From JAPPHA01 sp963664045 (GTDB lineage: Bacteria > Pseudomonadota > Alphaproteobacteria > Rhodobacterales > Rhodobacteraceae): a DNA stretch of 64,000 nt. The stretch covers positions 775,796-839,795 of the forward strand of contig CAXXGT010000014.1 in assembly GCA_963664045.2 (NCBI GenBank). Direction: 5' to 3'. A program made the position numbers and the translations under genes. Within the stretch, counting starts at the first letter, position 1, and each line of letters opens with the position of its first letter. The notes under the pieces were generated by a model, which saw only the letters and a list, made by a program, of their open reading frames with translations, was not told the DNA's origin and searched no databases. Positions 26,118-35,389 of this stretch are shown here, piece after piece.

Positions 26118-26280
26118 CCGACCATCCTCCACCCCGTCGCGGAACCTGCTGGGCGGGCTCGACGGCGAGCAGGCTGCCGCCTCTGCCTGGTTCAACTCCC
26201 CGGTCATGATCATCGTCGGCGCGGGTTCCGGCAAGACCCGCACGCTCTGTCCACGCATAGCGCGGCTGCTGCTTGCAAAA
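26107..26280 (+). pseudogene. UvrD/PcrA-like helicase, N-terminal fragment
   Basis: NLLGGLDGEQAAASAW followed by VMIIVGAGSGKTRTLCPRIA is the Q-motif and Walker A of superfamily 1A helicases. Only about 55 residues remain before the IS21 end at about 26281 replaces it. No other helicase motif is in the window. Confidence 0.75.
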
Positions 26281-27165
26281 TTTCACTCAAGGTAGCCACC
26301 TGATTTCACCATGGTAGCCACCCCTCGGGGTGACTGGCTTTGGTTTGATTCAGAGTGCCGGTCTACAACTCGGATTTCAGCGATCAGTCCGAGGAGTATG
26401 GAATGGCACAGAAGAGGCTGCCCATGAGGAAAGCAAGGAAGATACTGGAATTTCACTTTGACGAGGGCCGCAGCTCCAGGTTGATTGCGACCCACTGCGG
26501 CCTTGCCCGACGCTCGGTGGGACAGACCCTGGAGCGGTTTGCAGCTTCGGGCTTGAGTTGGCCGGAAGCGGCCGACATGGACGATGCGACGCTGGAGGCG
26601 GCGCTCTATCCGGCACGGCAGATTCGGCCTGCGGACGAAGATGTGGATTGGGCGGAGGTTGAGAAAGACCTTTCGGGTCGTGGCGTGACGTTGAAATTGT
26701 TGTGGGAGGTATGGCGCGAGACCCATCCCGACGGCATGAGTTATGTGACCCGGACGCGCCGGTTCCGCGACTGGCGACCGTGCGGGGATGTGACGATGCG
26801 CCAGAACCGCTGTCCCGGCGAACGGCTGTTCGTCGATTACGCCGGCATGACCATTCCGCTTTTTCTCGACGGGGTTGAGCATGCCGCGCAGGTGTTCGTC
26901 GCCGCGATGGGGGTCTCGGGGCGGGCCTACGCCGAAGCGACCCTCAGCCAGAAGATCGATGACTGGTGCAGCTCTCACGTGCGCTGCTTCGAAGACATGG
27001 GCTGGGCGCCGCAGGTTGCCGTGCCCGACAACGTCAAGGCAGCGGTGAAGAACCCGTCACGCTACGAGCCGGTCCTGAACGAGACCTACGCCGACCTGCT
27101 CGAGCATTACGACATCCAGGGTTTGCCTGCGCGGGTCAAGAAGCCGCGCGACAACGCTCTCGTCA
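26281..27165. mobile_element. truncated IS21-family element
   Basis: Left end with two copies of GGTAGCCACC (26291 and 26311), as in multiple terminal repeats of IS21, then istA. The element is cut inside istA near 27160; istB and the right end are absent. It interrupts a UvrD-like gene. It differs from the IS21-type remnant at 23.2 kb, whose repeats are CAAAATTGACCC. Confidence 0.78.
26403..27165 (+). pseudogene. istA: IstA transposase, C-terminally truncated
   Basis: Starts at ATG 26403 with GAGGAG seven bases upstream. N-terminal helix-turn-helix (RKARKILEFHFDEGRSSRLIA), then the integrase core with the first Asp in CPGERLFVDYAGMT, FVAAMGVSGRAYAEAT and the second Asp in PQVAVPDNVKAAVK. 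Homology ends at VKKPRDNA; the third catalytic residue and the C-terminal domain are lost. Confidence 0.85.
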
Positions 27166-27691
27166 AACCTGGCGATGCGCCGCGAGATCGTCGCCAGGGA
27201 CTTTCCCCGGTTCCCCCGACTCCAGGTCCACCGTTTTGCCATGCGGATCCCCCGGCCTGTGGCAGGCATCCTGGTACAAATCTGGTACAACCGTGCAATC
27301 AGGTCAAGATGGCCGTGGGTTTATCACGACGGGAAACTGACGCGCTGCTTCCAATCGCCGCAGAAGCCATTTTCGGGCCTCGCGAGCGTCATTTCATCCC
27401 GGATGAACTTGACGCGCGTCCTTTGGTTCCTGGCGAGCACGTATTCCCGGAGATGGCCTTTTGTTTGAAGCCCAGACAGGCACTCAACGCGGTGCCGCTG
27501 CAACCACCGCCTGAGAGATCGGCCATCTTGCGCTCTGCACATGGCTGGACGTCGTATTGCAGCTCCGCGGCGTTGCGACCCGCGACGGTGGGGATCTTCC
27601 GCCACGCGTTCGGCGCAAATCGTGCCAGATCTTGCGAGACAACCGGGAGACCGGCGGCGACAACCGTCGGGTAAGGTGCTAGAATCCACTC
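27166..27691. other. no supported gene
   Basis: About 525 bases between the istA break and the fic start. The plus frame from 27175 and the minus frame 27324-27689 are open, but I recognise neither. Probably decayed sequence. Confidence 0.4.
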
Positions 27692-28786
27692 ATGCTGTCA
27701 GAGAACCAGCAGCCAATTGATTCCGTCTGGCGTCCCGTGCGTGATCTTCCGGGCGAGTGCCGGGGCTGGACCCATGCGGGCGCCCGCGAGGCGTCCCGTC
27801 GTTGGGCGGATGCAAGACGAAAACTCGAGGATCCGGACATCGATCGATCTCTTATGGATGTCTGGCTGAAGGAACAAAAACGGGCTTTCGCGATCGAGAC
27901 CGGCCAGATCGAGGGTCTGTACAGGCTCCCGACCGGGATCACCGAAGCTCTGATCACGGAAGGGTTCGAGAGTGTCCGCGGAGCCCATTCCTTATCGGCC
28001 ATCGATGATGGAACGCTGAAGGGCTTGCTGGTTGACCAGGAAGCAGCGTTGGAAATGGTATTCGCGGCGGTGAAGAACGAGCGGCCGCTATCCAATCATG
28101 TGATCAAGGAATGGTATGCGCTCATGACCCGGCACCAGAAGACGGCGGTAGGGATCGATCCCTTTGGCAACCGAATACAGATTCCGCTTCGCCGCGGAGA
28201 ATACAAGATCCGACCGAACAATCCCCGGCGTCCGGACGGGGTGGTTCACGAATACTGCCCGCCGGAACAGACCCAAAGCGAAATGGACCGTTTCCTGGAA
28301 TTCCATCGCGATCACGAGGGCCTTGACCTGGCCCCGGAGGTCGAGGCGGCCTGGCTGCACCACGAGTTCGTCCGGGTCCACCCGTTCCAGGACGGAAACG
28401 GAAGGGTCTCACGGCTGCTCATGGCGTATCCTTATATCAAGGCCGGGGAGTTTCCGCCGATCATTCAGGCAGACAACAAGTCAGACTACCTGGATGCGTT
28501 GCAAGTGGCTGACAGGGGGAACTTTCGCGCATTCGTGAATTATCTGGGGGTCCGTGCAGAACAGAGATGCGATGCAGCCACTATTCGCGCCGAACGAATC
28601 CTCACCGGCGACCCGGTCATGCTTCACGCGAACGATGGTGTGACGAACAAGGGTGTCTATTACCCCCCTGCTCCGCCGCCTGAGGAGGTGCCGGAACCGC
28701 AATCGGGGCAAGAACCCGTGGTCGAAAGCAAAAGGGACGATTCGTTCGCCCTGCCGGATCAGTCAAAGCCACCACAGCCGTGGTGA
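27692..28786 (+). CDS. Fic-family AMPylase
   Basis: 364 residues. The Fic motif is complete, HPFQDGNGRVSR (His230), so nucleotidyl transfer to target hydroxyls is likely. An inhibitory helix motif of the [S/T]xxxE[G/N] type is present as TGQIEG (Glu74) N-terminal to the Fic core, which makes it a class II Fic controlled within the same chain. Other core parts: LRRGEYKIRPN (flap) and the C-terminal Pro-rich tail YYPPAPPPEEVPEP. No partner antitoxin next to it. Intact in a stretch of broken genes. Confidence 0.9.
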   Translation: MLSENQQPIDSVWRPVRDLPGECRGWTHAGAREASRRWADARRKLEDPDIDRSLMDVWLKEQKRAFAIETGQIEGLYRLPTGITEALITEGFESVRGAHSLSAIDDGTLKGLLVDQEAALEMVFAAVKNERPLSNHVIKEWYALMTRHQKTAVGIDPFGNRIQIPLRRGEYKIRPNNPRRPDGVVHEYCPPEQTQSEMDRFLEFHRDHEGLDLAPEVEAAWLHHEFVRVHPFQDGNGRVSRLLMAYPYIKAGEFPPIIQADNKSDYLDALQVADRGNFRAFVNYLGVRAEQRCDAATIRAERILTGDPVMLHANDGVTNKGVYYPPAPPPEEVPEPQSGQEPVVESKRDDSFALPDQSKPPQPW

Positions 28787-29051
28787 TCGGCCGTACAGAG
28801 CTTTCCCTCTGTATCCCCCGAATGACACCTTTTCAGGTTTCCGTGCGGGTTGATCCGATCTACCGTGTGCGTTTCAATACGCTCTCCCTGTGGGGTTGAT
28901 TGAGCTTGCTGGCACGGGCCTCAGTAGGGAATCGTTTGATTCTGGGTTTTGTTGTCTCCGAGGTCCGTGCCGTCTTTTCTTCCCGGAAGCCTTGCGACTT
29001 CGTCAATCTCAGAGTCGGAGACAATCTTGATCGTTCGTAGAAGCGTGATCA
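28787..29051. other. no gene seen
   Basis: 265 bases downstream of fic; no convincing frame or terminator. Confidence 0.4.
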
Positions 29052-29258
29052 TGGCGGGTGCCCGGACCGTGAAAGGGCGGCGGAAACGCCGCCGGTGGAC
29101 CCATTCAGGATCTCGCCCGGCGATCGGACCTGAGGTTGAAAACGATCGGTCAGATCGAGCGTGGGCAAACGACGCGCATGTCGATGGTGGATGCGATCGC
29201 CCAGGCGTTTCGGATCGAACCCGCCGAACTCCTGAACCGCCTGTCAGCCAAAGGCTAA
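29052..29258 (+). pseudogene. XRE-type HTH regulator, frameshifted
   Basis: The C-terminal half of an HTH_XRE domain is clear: LARRSDLRLKTIGQIERGQ, then MSMVDAIAQAFRIEPAELL and a stop at 29258. The frame that supplies a plausible start (ATG 29052, ARTVKGRRK) differs by one base from that of the HTH part, so a frameshift lies near 29080. Original target unknown; it may have been the repressor of a toxin or element. Confidence 0.6.
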
Positions 29259-29271
29259 ACCTTCGCTCAAA

Positions 29272-29400
29272 AGGAAGACGTCACTATCGACGACGGCTGG
29301 AAGCGCGTGGAACATGGCACGACTTTGGTGCAGGCGTTCGCCTCCAACTTGAAGATTCACCGGACCGTTCGAAAACTGACCCTATGGGACCTCGCGGTGA
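29272..29400 (+). pseudogene. second XRE-type HTH remnant
   Basis: Shortly after the first HTH remnant: KEDVTIDDGWKRVEHGTT then FASNLKIHRTVRKLTLWDLA, the opening helices of another XRE domain. Homology stops near 29395. Tandem with the first, suggesting a duplicated or two-HTH regulator that has decayed. Confidence 0.45.
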
Positions 29401-29619
29401 GAGAGTGTTTGATTGGTCAAAATGTGTCTGACCATACATGGCCGCCCGGTTATCGCCTACATCAGCGTGAAGAGGAGGTCAGCAGAAATTCTCCGCCAAG
29501 AATTGGTTTACTGCTCCGGTCCAGAAACACAACTCGACGACACAAAGAGGAGCGGCTTTGCAGAAACCAACTTCTCGACAAGGTAGCGTTGAATGTCGAT
29601 CACAACGCCCGCAAATCTC

Positions 29620-30100
29620 TCGAACTGGATGAAGAAGAACGAAATCAAGAAACCAAAGATGCAAAATCCTATGGCGGAATCGCCGTCAAGTGTCGCAGGA
29701 ATCCCCCGTCAAATGCGCAGGATTCTCCAGGTGTTCGACACCACCCCCGAGAACGTGCTGATGCACCTCCGCAATGTGTTGGCTTCCGGGGGGTTGGAAG
29801 CAAATGCAACCACTGAGGAATTCCTGGTCGTTCGGACCGAGGGCACACGCCGGGTCCGGCGTACGCTGAAGCACGACAACCTCGATGCCATCGTGTCAGT
29901 TGGTTGCCGGGTCAACAGTCGGCGCGGGGTGCGTTTCCGCCAATGGGCGACCCGCGCGCTCCGCGACCATCGGTGCGTGGCTATACGCTGAACGAGCGCC
30001 GGCTGGCTGAACGCGGCCTGCGGGAAGCGACAGAGACCCTCGACCTGCTGGCCCGGACACTTCACAACTTTCAACGCTCAGGCAATGAGACGTGGCCACC
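29620..30100 (+). pseudogene. RhuM-family protein, frameshifted and fused to a toxin remnant
   Basis: Matches the RhuM (rhizosphere/virulence-associated) family: VFDTTPENVLMHLRNVLASG, TEEFLVVRTEGTRRVRR, LDAIVSVGCRVNSRRGVRF and RQWATRALRDH in one frame; near 29975 the frame shifts to RGYTLNERRLAERGLREAT, then LDLLARTLHNF. The start is not defined and the end is lost in the next remnant. Confidence 0.7.
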
Positions 30101-30169
30101 TGACCCGGCTCCTTGCCGCTCCACTGCTGCGCGGAAACAACCGCAGGTCGAAACCCGCTGAAACCGAGG

Positions 30170-30463
30170 TCATGGTGTCTGGTCGACGCCGACCTCGGAG
30201 GGAGTGTGATCAAGCAGCGCATCGCCGGCAAAGGCGGTGGCCGGTCCGGCGGGTTCCGCACAATCGTGGTGTTTCGCCGGGGCGAGCCGGCGTTCTTCGT
30301 CGACCGGTTTGCGAAGAGTGCCCGGGACAACCTCCATCACAAGGAACTCTCGGCACTGCGGTTACTGGCAAACGAGTACCTGGCACTAGACGCGGCGGGG
30401 CTTGCGGCCGCGCAGGCTGTTGGAGCGATAATCGAGGTGGAATGCGATGACCAAGCAGTATGA
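30170..30463 (+). pseudogene. RelE/HigB-like toxin, N-terminally truncated
   Basis: LVDADLGGSVIKQRIAGKGG, GGFRTIVVFRRGEPAFFVDRF, AKSARDN and KELSALRLLANEYL are the core and C-terminal half of the RelE-type toxin of the HigB-2 kind. The first ~25-30 residues are replaced by RhuM-side sequence. Its 3' end overlaps the antitoxin gene, the normal toxin-first order. Truncation probably inactivates it. Confidence 0.7.
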
Positions 30464-30764
30464 GAGCGAGGTGCTGGCGTCGGTGCGCGAGGCTGCGCTC
30501 GGTCTGGCAGAGGCGGGCGTCATGTCGAAACGCACGATGCGTTCGTTCGATGAAATGTGTCTCACGCCCGTCGAGGAGATGACGCCGGAGGGCATCCGCG
30601 CGTTTCGGCTGCGCGCGTATGCGAGCCAGGCGGTGTTCGCGCGCTACCTCAACATGACGACGGGTCTGGTGAGCCAGTGGGGGCGCGGCGAAAAGCGCCC
30701 GCGGGGCGCGTTGCTGAAACTGCTGACGCTGGTGGCGAAGAACGGTCTCGGCGCGGTGGCGTGA
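30447..30764 (+). CDS. HigA-type XRE antitoxin
   Basis: 105 residues: an acidic N-terminal toxin-binding part, then LTPVEEMTPEGIRAFRLRAY and the XRE helix-turn-helix SQAVFARYLNMTTGLVSQWGRGEKRPRG. Normal length for the HigA partner of RelE-like toxins with toxin-antitoxin gene order. It overlaps the truncated toxin by 17 bases, is intact, and may persist as an autorepressor or cross-acting antitoxin. Confidence 0.87.
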   Translation: MTKQYESEVLASVREAALGLAEAGVMSKRTMRSFDEMCLTPVEEMTPEGIRAFRLRAYASQAVFARYLNMTTGLVSQWGRGEKRPRGALLKLLTLVAKNGLGAVA

Positions 30765-31428
30765 GATTTCGCTTCCCGGACCGCGGTGTTGCGATCGTGA
30801 AGAACCTGCTCACGCGTCGGGACATCCGTGTTTGAGACTGAAGTCATTTGGAAGCACCATATAGTTGGGGGTCAATCGACGGGACCACCGAGTGGCCGTT
30901 GCCGCAAACCATTCTGGAGTACCATAAATCGAGACGGTGGATCGCGAGAGCCACTTTTCCGCAACGTGCTGACCTCCGGGATCTTGGTGTTCCCCATATG
31001 CAGGAGACTCGCATTCAAGGCCTCGTAGCGGTCGAGGCCGCCACTCGCGTGCCACTGATATGGGAATCCCGAAACGGATGAGCGGAACCGGTCGGCAAAT
31101 CCCACGAAATCGTTCGCCTCAGGGAGCGCACAGTGTTCCCCGCCCCGGCCCGTCGCCTCTACAACTGGCTTGCCCAGGTGCTGCAGCAATCCGCGATTCA
31201 GGCTGAGCCGCGGCCGGCAACTCTACCGTCCGGTTTCTCCTGCGCCTTGTCGCTGCCCTTCAGCCGCGGAAAGGTCTCCAGGCGGAACGCCTCTCGCGCC
31301 AAACGATCGGCGGCTCGGGTGAAGCCCACCTTCTCGGTGCGCCTTCCGAGACTGTCCCACTCCCTGCAGAACGGAACACAGAACGAGGCGGCATCCCGGC
31401 GAACCACCGGGACGCCGCCGGGTTGCTC
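30765..31428. other. no supported gene
   Basis: About 660 bases. Two minus-strand readings look partly protein-like (30872-31189; 31198-31407 with CREWDSLGRRTEKVGFTRAA), but I recognise no family and their starts are unconvincing. Possibly decayed genes. Confidence 0.35.
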
Positions 31429-31929
31429 CTAGTTGTGGTTCCGCCTGTGTCCGCGGTCACTGTCGTGGTGCCAGCGATCGTTCATGGAGAGACTGCCGTC
31501 GCCGTCACGGTCGAGCCGACTTACGATATCCGCCAGCGGCAGGTCGTATTCGGCGCGGGTGATGATCCCGTCGCCGTCGGTATCGAGCATCTGGAAGATT
31601 CGCACAGTGAGCGGGTGCGTGGTCTCTTGCCAGAGCCCCGCGAACTCCTCCAGATCGAGGTTACCGTCGCCGTTGGCATCGTGAGCGGCGTGGCGGTCAT
31701 TGCGCAGCTTGTCGATCTCGGCCTGCGAGAGACTGCCGTCGCCGTCCGCGTCCATGGTCTCGAACATTTCCATTGCGGTCACGCCTAAGTGCCCCCCTTT
31801 GAGGAAACCCATGTCATCATCGAACCCGCCGCCGCGGTGATTGGCGTAGGCGATCCCCGCGACGAGTGCGCCGCCTCCGAGCACTGCGGCAACGGCAATC
31901 GCGGTCATTGTCTTCGTTTTCGTCTTCAT
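31429..31929 (-). CDS. periplasmic EF-hand protein
   Basis: 166 residues. N-terminal signal or anchor (MTAIAVAAVLGGGALVAGIA). Four EF-hand loops: DADGDGSLSQAE, DANGDGNLDLEE, DTDGDGIITRAE and DRDGDGSLSMND, each with the D-x-D-G-D-G core. The last loop lacks the final Glu. A His-rich tail (WHHDSDRGHRRNH) could bind transition metals. It binds Ca2+ or another cation outside the membrane. Divergent from the two-component system 173 bases away, so it is probably its target gene. Confidence 0.88.
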   Translation of the reverse strand: MKTKTKTMTAIAVAAVLGGGALVAGIAYANHRGGGFDDDMGFLKGGHLGVTAMEMFETMDADGDGSLSQAEIDKLRNDRHAAHDANGDGNLDLEEFAGLWQETTHPLTVRIFQMLDTDGDGIITRAEYDLPLADIVSRLDRDGDGSLSMNDRWHHDSDRGHRRNHN

Positions 31930-32102
31930 TGATTAACTCCTTAACCGGTCGTTGGTCGTGGATGGAAATGTAGGCAAGGGACATCGGAAAACCATGCCTT
32001 CGAAGCGGCCAGTGTGTCGCGCGCCGTGGCAAGGGAGCGGCGCGATACATTTTGTTACAATTTTTTTGTATCGCCGCCGGGCATGCGTGTAAGTTCTCTC
32101 CC
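31930..32102. promoter_or_regulatory. divergent promoter region between EF-hand gene and response regulator
   Basis: 173 bases separate the divergent starts. It contains GTTACAATTTTTTTGTA (about 32053-32069), a near-palindrome (TTACAA..TTGTA) shortly upstream of the response regulator start. Such sites are often autoregulatory OmpR-type operators; this is inference. Confidence 0.4.
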
Positions 32103-32822
32103 ATGGACGCCTCCCCGCACGTTCTCGTTGTCGACGACCACCGCGATATTCGCGAACCGCTCGCGCGTTACCTGGAACGTCACGGAGTGCGTGCAACCGT
32201 GGCGGGAAGTGCTGCCGCGGCACGCCGGGCGTTGCGCGCGGCGGCGGTCGACCTCGTGGTCCTCGACATCATGATGCCCGGCGAGGATGGACTCGCGCTC
32301 TGCAGGCACTTGCGCGAGACGACGCACATCCCGGTGATCCTGCTGACGGCAATGGCCGAGGAAACGGACCGGATCGTGGGACTCGAGATTGGAGCTGACG
32401 ATTACGTCACCAAGCCGTTCAATCCCCGGGAGTTGCTGGCGCGCATCAAGGCAGTAATCCGGCGCACGCAGAGCCTGCCGCCCGTGCGCGGACCCCGAAC
32501 GGCAGGGACCTGGCGATTTGACCGCTGGTCACTGGATGCCGGGCGACGTGAACTGGTGGACGAGGACGGCGTGGTGACGGCGCTTTCGACGGGAGAGTTC
32601 CGGCTGCTGGTTGCGCTGCTGGAGTGTCCCGGCATGGTGTTCTCGCGAGATCAGTTGCTTGACCTGACACGCGGCCGTCGTGCCGCCCCCTTCGACCGCG
32701 CCATTGACAACCAGGTGAGCCGCCTTCGCCGAAAAATCGAGCACGATCCGAAAAATCCGAGGATCATCGTCACCGAGTGGGGCGGCGGCTACCGGTTCAT
32801 GGGGGAGGTGGAACGCATATGA
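32103..32822 (+). CDS. OmpR-family response regulator
   Basis: 239 residues. The receiver domain has the acidic pair in LVVDDHRDI, phospho-acceptor Asp55 in VVLDIMMPGEDG, Thr in LLTAMAEE and Lys in YVTKPFNPRE. A C-terminal winged helix (ALSTGEFRLLVALLECPG, VSRLRRKIEHDPKNP, GGGYRFMGE) binds DNA. Its stop overlaps the start of the kinase (ATGA), so the two are co-translated. Divergent from the EF-hand gene. Confidence 0.93.
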   Translation: MDASPHVLVVDDHRDIREPLARYLERHGVRATVAGSAAAARRALRAAAVDLVVLDIMMPGEDGLALCRHLRETTHIPVILLTAMAEETDRIVGLEIGADDYVTKPFNPRELLARIKAVIRRTQSLPPVRGPRTAGTWRFDRWSLDAGRRELVDEDGVVTALSTGEFRLLVALLECPGMVFSRDQLLDLTRGRRAAPFDRAIDNQVSRLRRKIEHDPKNPRIIVTEWGGGYRFMGEVERI

Positions 32823-34204
32823 GGTTCGCACCGAAAAGCCTTGCCGGCCAGCTCACGCTGTTGCTGCTGATCGCGCTCGCTGTCGCGCAAGGTGTCGCCG
32901 TGGCTTTTTTCGCCCTGGAACGCATCGAGGCGGTGCGCCACGCGCAGCGGGACAACGCCATCCTTCGCACCGTCACGGTGGCGCGGCTGCTCGCGGACAC
33001 GCCGCCAGACCTGCACGACGCCGTGATCACCGCGGCGAGCACCGGTCTCACCCGTTTCCTGCTCAGCCGGGAGCCCCTGGTCAGAGAGATCGAAACCGGG
33101 GCGCGGGCCGTCGCAATCGCCCGCGGTCTCTCTGCCGCCCTTGGCGGTAGCCCGGAGCGGATTCGCGTGGCGCCGTTGTGGACGCGGCACCTGGACGACG
33201 ACCGGGGCCACAACCGGCGCCACGGTCACGATGATGGCCCGGACCACGGTAAGCCCGACTGGTTCACGGCATCACTGGCTCTCCCGGACGGCACCTGGCT
33301 GAACGTCGCGGTAGCTCCGCCTCCGGGCGCACCGCCCTGGGGCTGGACTTTCATGATGTCCTTCCTGTTTTCGGCAGTTGGCATTGCCTTCGTGGCTGTC
33401 CTGACCGGACGGCGGATCGCGAAACCGATGCGTGGCCTCGCGGCAGCGGCCGGCCAGTTGGGCCGGGGCGAGGCGGTGGATGACCTGCCCGAAGCCGGAC
33501 CGGCGGAAACCCGGGAAACGGTACGCGCGTTCAACCGCATGCGCCAGCGACTCGACCGCTACGTCCGGGACCGTACGGCCATGCTGGCCGCAATCTCGCA
33601 CGACCTCAGGACTCCGATCACGAGCCTGCGCCTGCACGCCGAATTCGTCGAGGATGCCGGAACGAAAGCGAAGATCGTCGCCGCGCTCGACGAGATGCAG
33701 CGGATGACCGAGGACACGCTCGCGTTCATCCGCGAGGACATGCACCGCGAGGAGACGCGGACGGTGGACCTTCATGCGCTTCTCGACAGCGTCGCCGCCG
33801 ATCTCGCGGAGCTCGGGCACGAAGTCGCGGTCACGGACACGGTCACGGACCGGGTCCTGTTTGCCTGCCGGACGGTGGCGCTGCGGCGGGCGCTGCGGAA
33901 CCTGCTGGAAAACGGGGCCGTTCACGGAGCCCGGGCGACGGCGCGGGTCGATCGCGACGGGTCCGGGGTCCGTGTCGTCATCGAGGACGAGGGCCCGGGA
34001 ATTCCGGAGGACGACCTGGAACGGGTGTTCGAGCCTTTCGTCCGCCTCGAGGCGTCGCGCAGCCGCAACACCGGTGGCAGCGGCCTCGGGCTTGCCATTG
34101 CGCGCAGTATCGTGCGTGGCCACGGCGGCGACATTCACCTCGAGAACCGCGCGGAAGGCGGACTGCGCACGACGATCGCGTTGCCCGTTGCCGAGGGCCT
34201 GTGA
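32819..34204 (+). CDS. EnvZ-like sensor histidine kinase
   Basis: 461 residues. TM1 near residues 8-28, a periplasmic sensor of about 140 residues, TM2 (WTFMMSFLFSAVGIAFVAVL), HAMP, then the HisKA box AAISHDLRTPITSLRLHAEF (phospho-His) and the HATPase boxes (LLENGAVHGA, EDEGPGIPEDDL, GSGLGLAIARSIVRGHGG). The sensor ends in a His/Asp-rich run, DDDRGHNRRHGHDDGPDHG, suggesting metal sensing. Overlaps the response-regulator stop by four bases. Confidence 0.93.
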   Translation: MRFAPKSLAGQLTLLLLIALAVAQGVAVAFFALERIEAVRHAQRDNAILRTVTVARLLADTPPDLHDAVITAASTGLTRFLLSREPLVREIETGARAVAIARGLSAALGGSPERIRVAPLWTRHLDDDRGHNRRHGHDDGPDHGKPDWFTASLALPDGTWLNVAVAPPPGAPPWGWTFMMSFLFSAVGIAFVAVLTGRRIAKPMRGLAAAAGQLGRGEAVDDLPEAGPAETRETVRAFNRMRQRLDRYVRDRTAMLAAISHDLRTPITSLRLHAEFVEDAGTKAKIVAALDEMQRMTEDTLAFIREDMHREETRTVDLHALLDSVAADLAELGHEVAVTDTVTDRVLFACRTVALRRALRNLLENGAVHGARATARVDRDGSGVRVVIEDEGPGIPEDDLERVFEPFVRLEASRSRNTGGSGLGLAIARSIVRGHGGDIHLENRAEGGLRTTIALPVAEGL

Positions 34205-34299
34205 GCGGCCGCCGACGCCAGGTGCGGCGGTCGTTCCGGTCTGTCATGGACGGCGAAACACGGGCGGTGGCAATTTCCGTGCGGAGTTGATCGCCGACG

Positions 34300-34571
34300 T
34301 CCACTGAGAATGGATCGAAGCCTTGCTCGGCAACGACCTGCACTGCGGCCGAGAAACCCTTACGCGTGCCTCATGTCCTTTGAACAGCGATCTCAGCATA
34401 TCCAGCAGTTGGCTCTTGCCGAACCGACCCGGCGGGTGGGACAGGAGATACTTGCGCCCGTCGCCTACCCAGCCGCTGGACGAGAGGAATCTTGTCAACA
34501 TAGCGAAAGTCCTGCTCCCGCATCATCCGGAAGTTCTGGATTCCGATCGGCAGCAAACGGCGGTTCATTGC
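34300..34571 (-). pseudogene. AAA-ATPase-like/PD-(D/E)xK protein, remnant
   Basis: Starts LLPIGIQNFRMMREQDFRYVDK; after a frameshift near 34490 it continues LSHPPGRFGKSQLLDMLRSLF, the AAA-ATPase_like domain whose usual form is SRPRRFGKS. Only the first ~80 residues survive. These proteins normally have ~500 residues with a C-terminal nuclease-like domain. Confidence 0.65.
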
Positions 34572-34699
34572 TCTCGCCATCCATGGGGCGCCGCAATGAT
34601 TTCCGGCCGGGTGCCTCGCCTTCTCTGCCTCGATTGCGTGCACATGTCCTTGGCGCAGGTGTGACAGCGAATGGAGTCCGGGGCGAGGTCGCTTGAACA

Positions 34700-35060
34700 C
34701 CGGGTTACAGATTGTCCCCCCTGCCATCTGCCGCCGATCCCCACGAATCCGCCGTCGAACTTCGGCACGTGGAGCACGAATTCGTCAGTCGGATCGCAGA
34801 GCCCCTACTCTTCAAGTATTCCGATCGCGATGACTTCGCCCATGCTTGAGCCGTCATGGTAATCGGCAAGGAAATAAACTCCCGCCACATTGCGGCCAAT
34901 TGAAATCCCGGCCGCCAGTTCGTTCCACCCACCTTCCTGCGTCAAGGGCGTCCGTCGATACCATTCTTCTGCGCCAGGGTCTTGCAATGACACTTCGATG
35001 CTAACTGGATTGCCCTGTTGATCGTGCGATGAAAATCGGCACTATTTCTTTCACATGCGC
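34700..35060 (-). pseudogene. vanadium-haloperoxidase/PAP2-like protein, C-terminal remnant
   Basis: The minus strand reads GGWNELAAGISIGRNVAGVYF, then ADYHDGSSMGEVIAIGILEE and, past a TAG at 34803-34805, EFVLHVPKFDGGFV. This matches the end of vanadium-dependent haloperoxidases (GRxxAGVHxxxDxxxGxxLGE, then FDG). The usual active-site His after AGV is Tyr here, and the upstream part is scrambled. Non-functional. Confidence 0.5.
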
Positions 35061-35389
35061 AGAATGGCATGCTGGTATCGAGGAAAGCGTCTACTTTCGT
35101 CATGCAGCCACATGCGTCGGCGTGAAGGAATGCGATCAGGTTAACGGCGACAAGTTGAAGGCTCGGGCAGTCTCGAACACGCCTCGCTTCCGGCTCATCC
35201 GGAGACCAACCCTCTCCATGCGCGTCGGAGGGAGTCACGCCGTCCAGGCGATTGCGCTTTCGATCAAACCAACGCCGAATGCCGATTTCATCGTACGCAC
35301 GGGAAAGATCACCGACAACGAAAACGAGGAGGTGGATTCGATGCGCAACCGTGTCCGGCTTGGCGGGATTCCGGGCGCTCGCGACCCAA
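35061..35389. other. no supported gene
   Basis: The continuation of the degraded haloperoxidase-like region; possible traces (SFTPTH) but nothing that can be mapped with confidence. Confidence 0.35.

Noticed and set aside
33272..34138. 288-residue minus-strand ORF
   Set aside because: Antisense to the histidine kinase HAMP/HisKA region.
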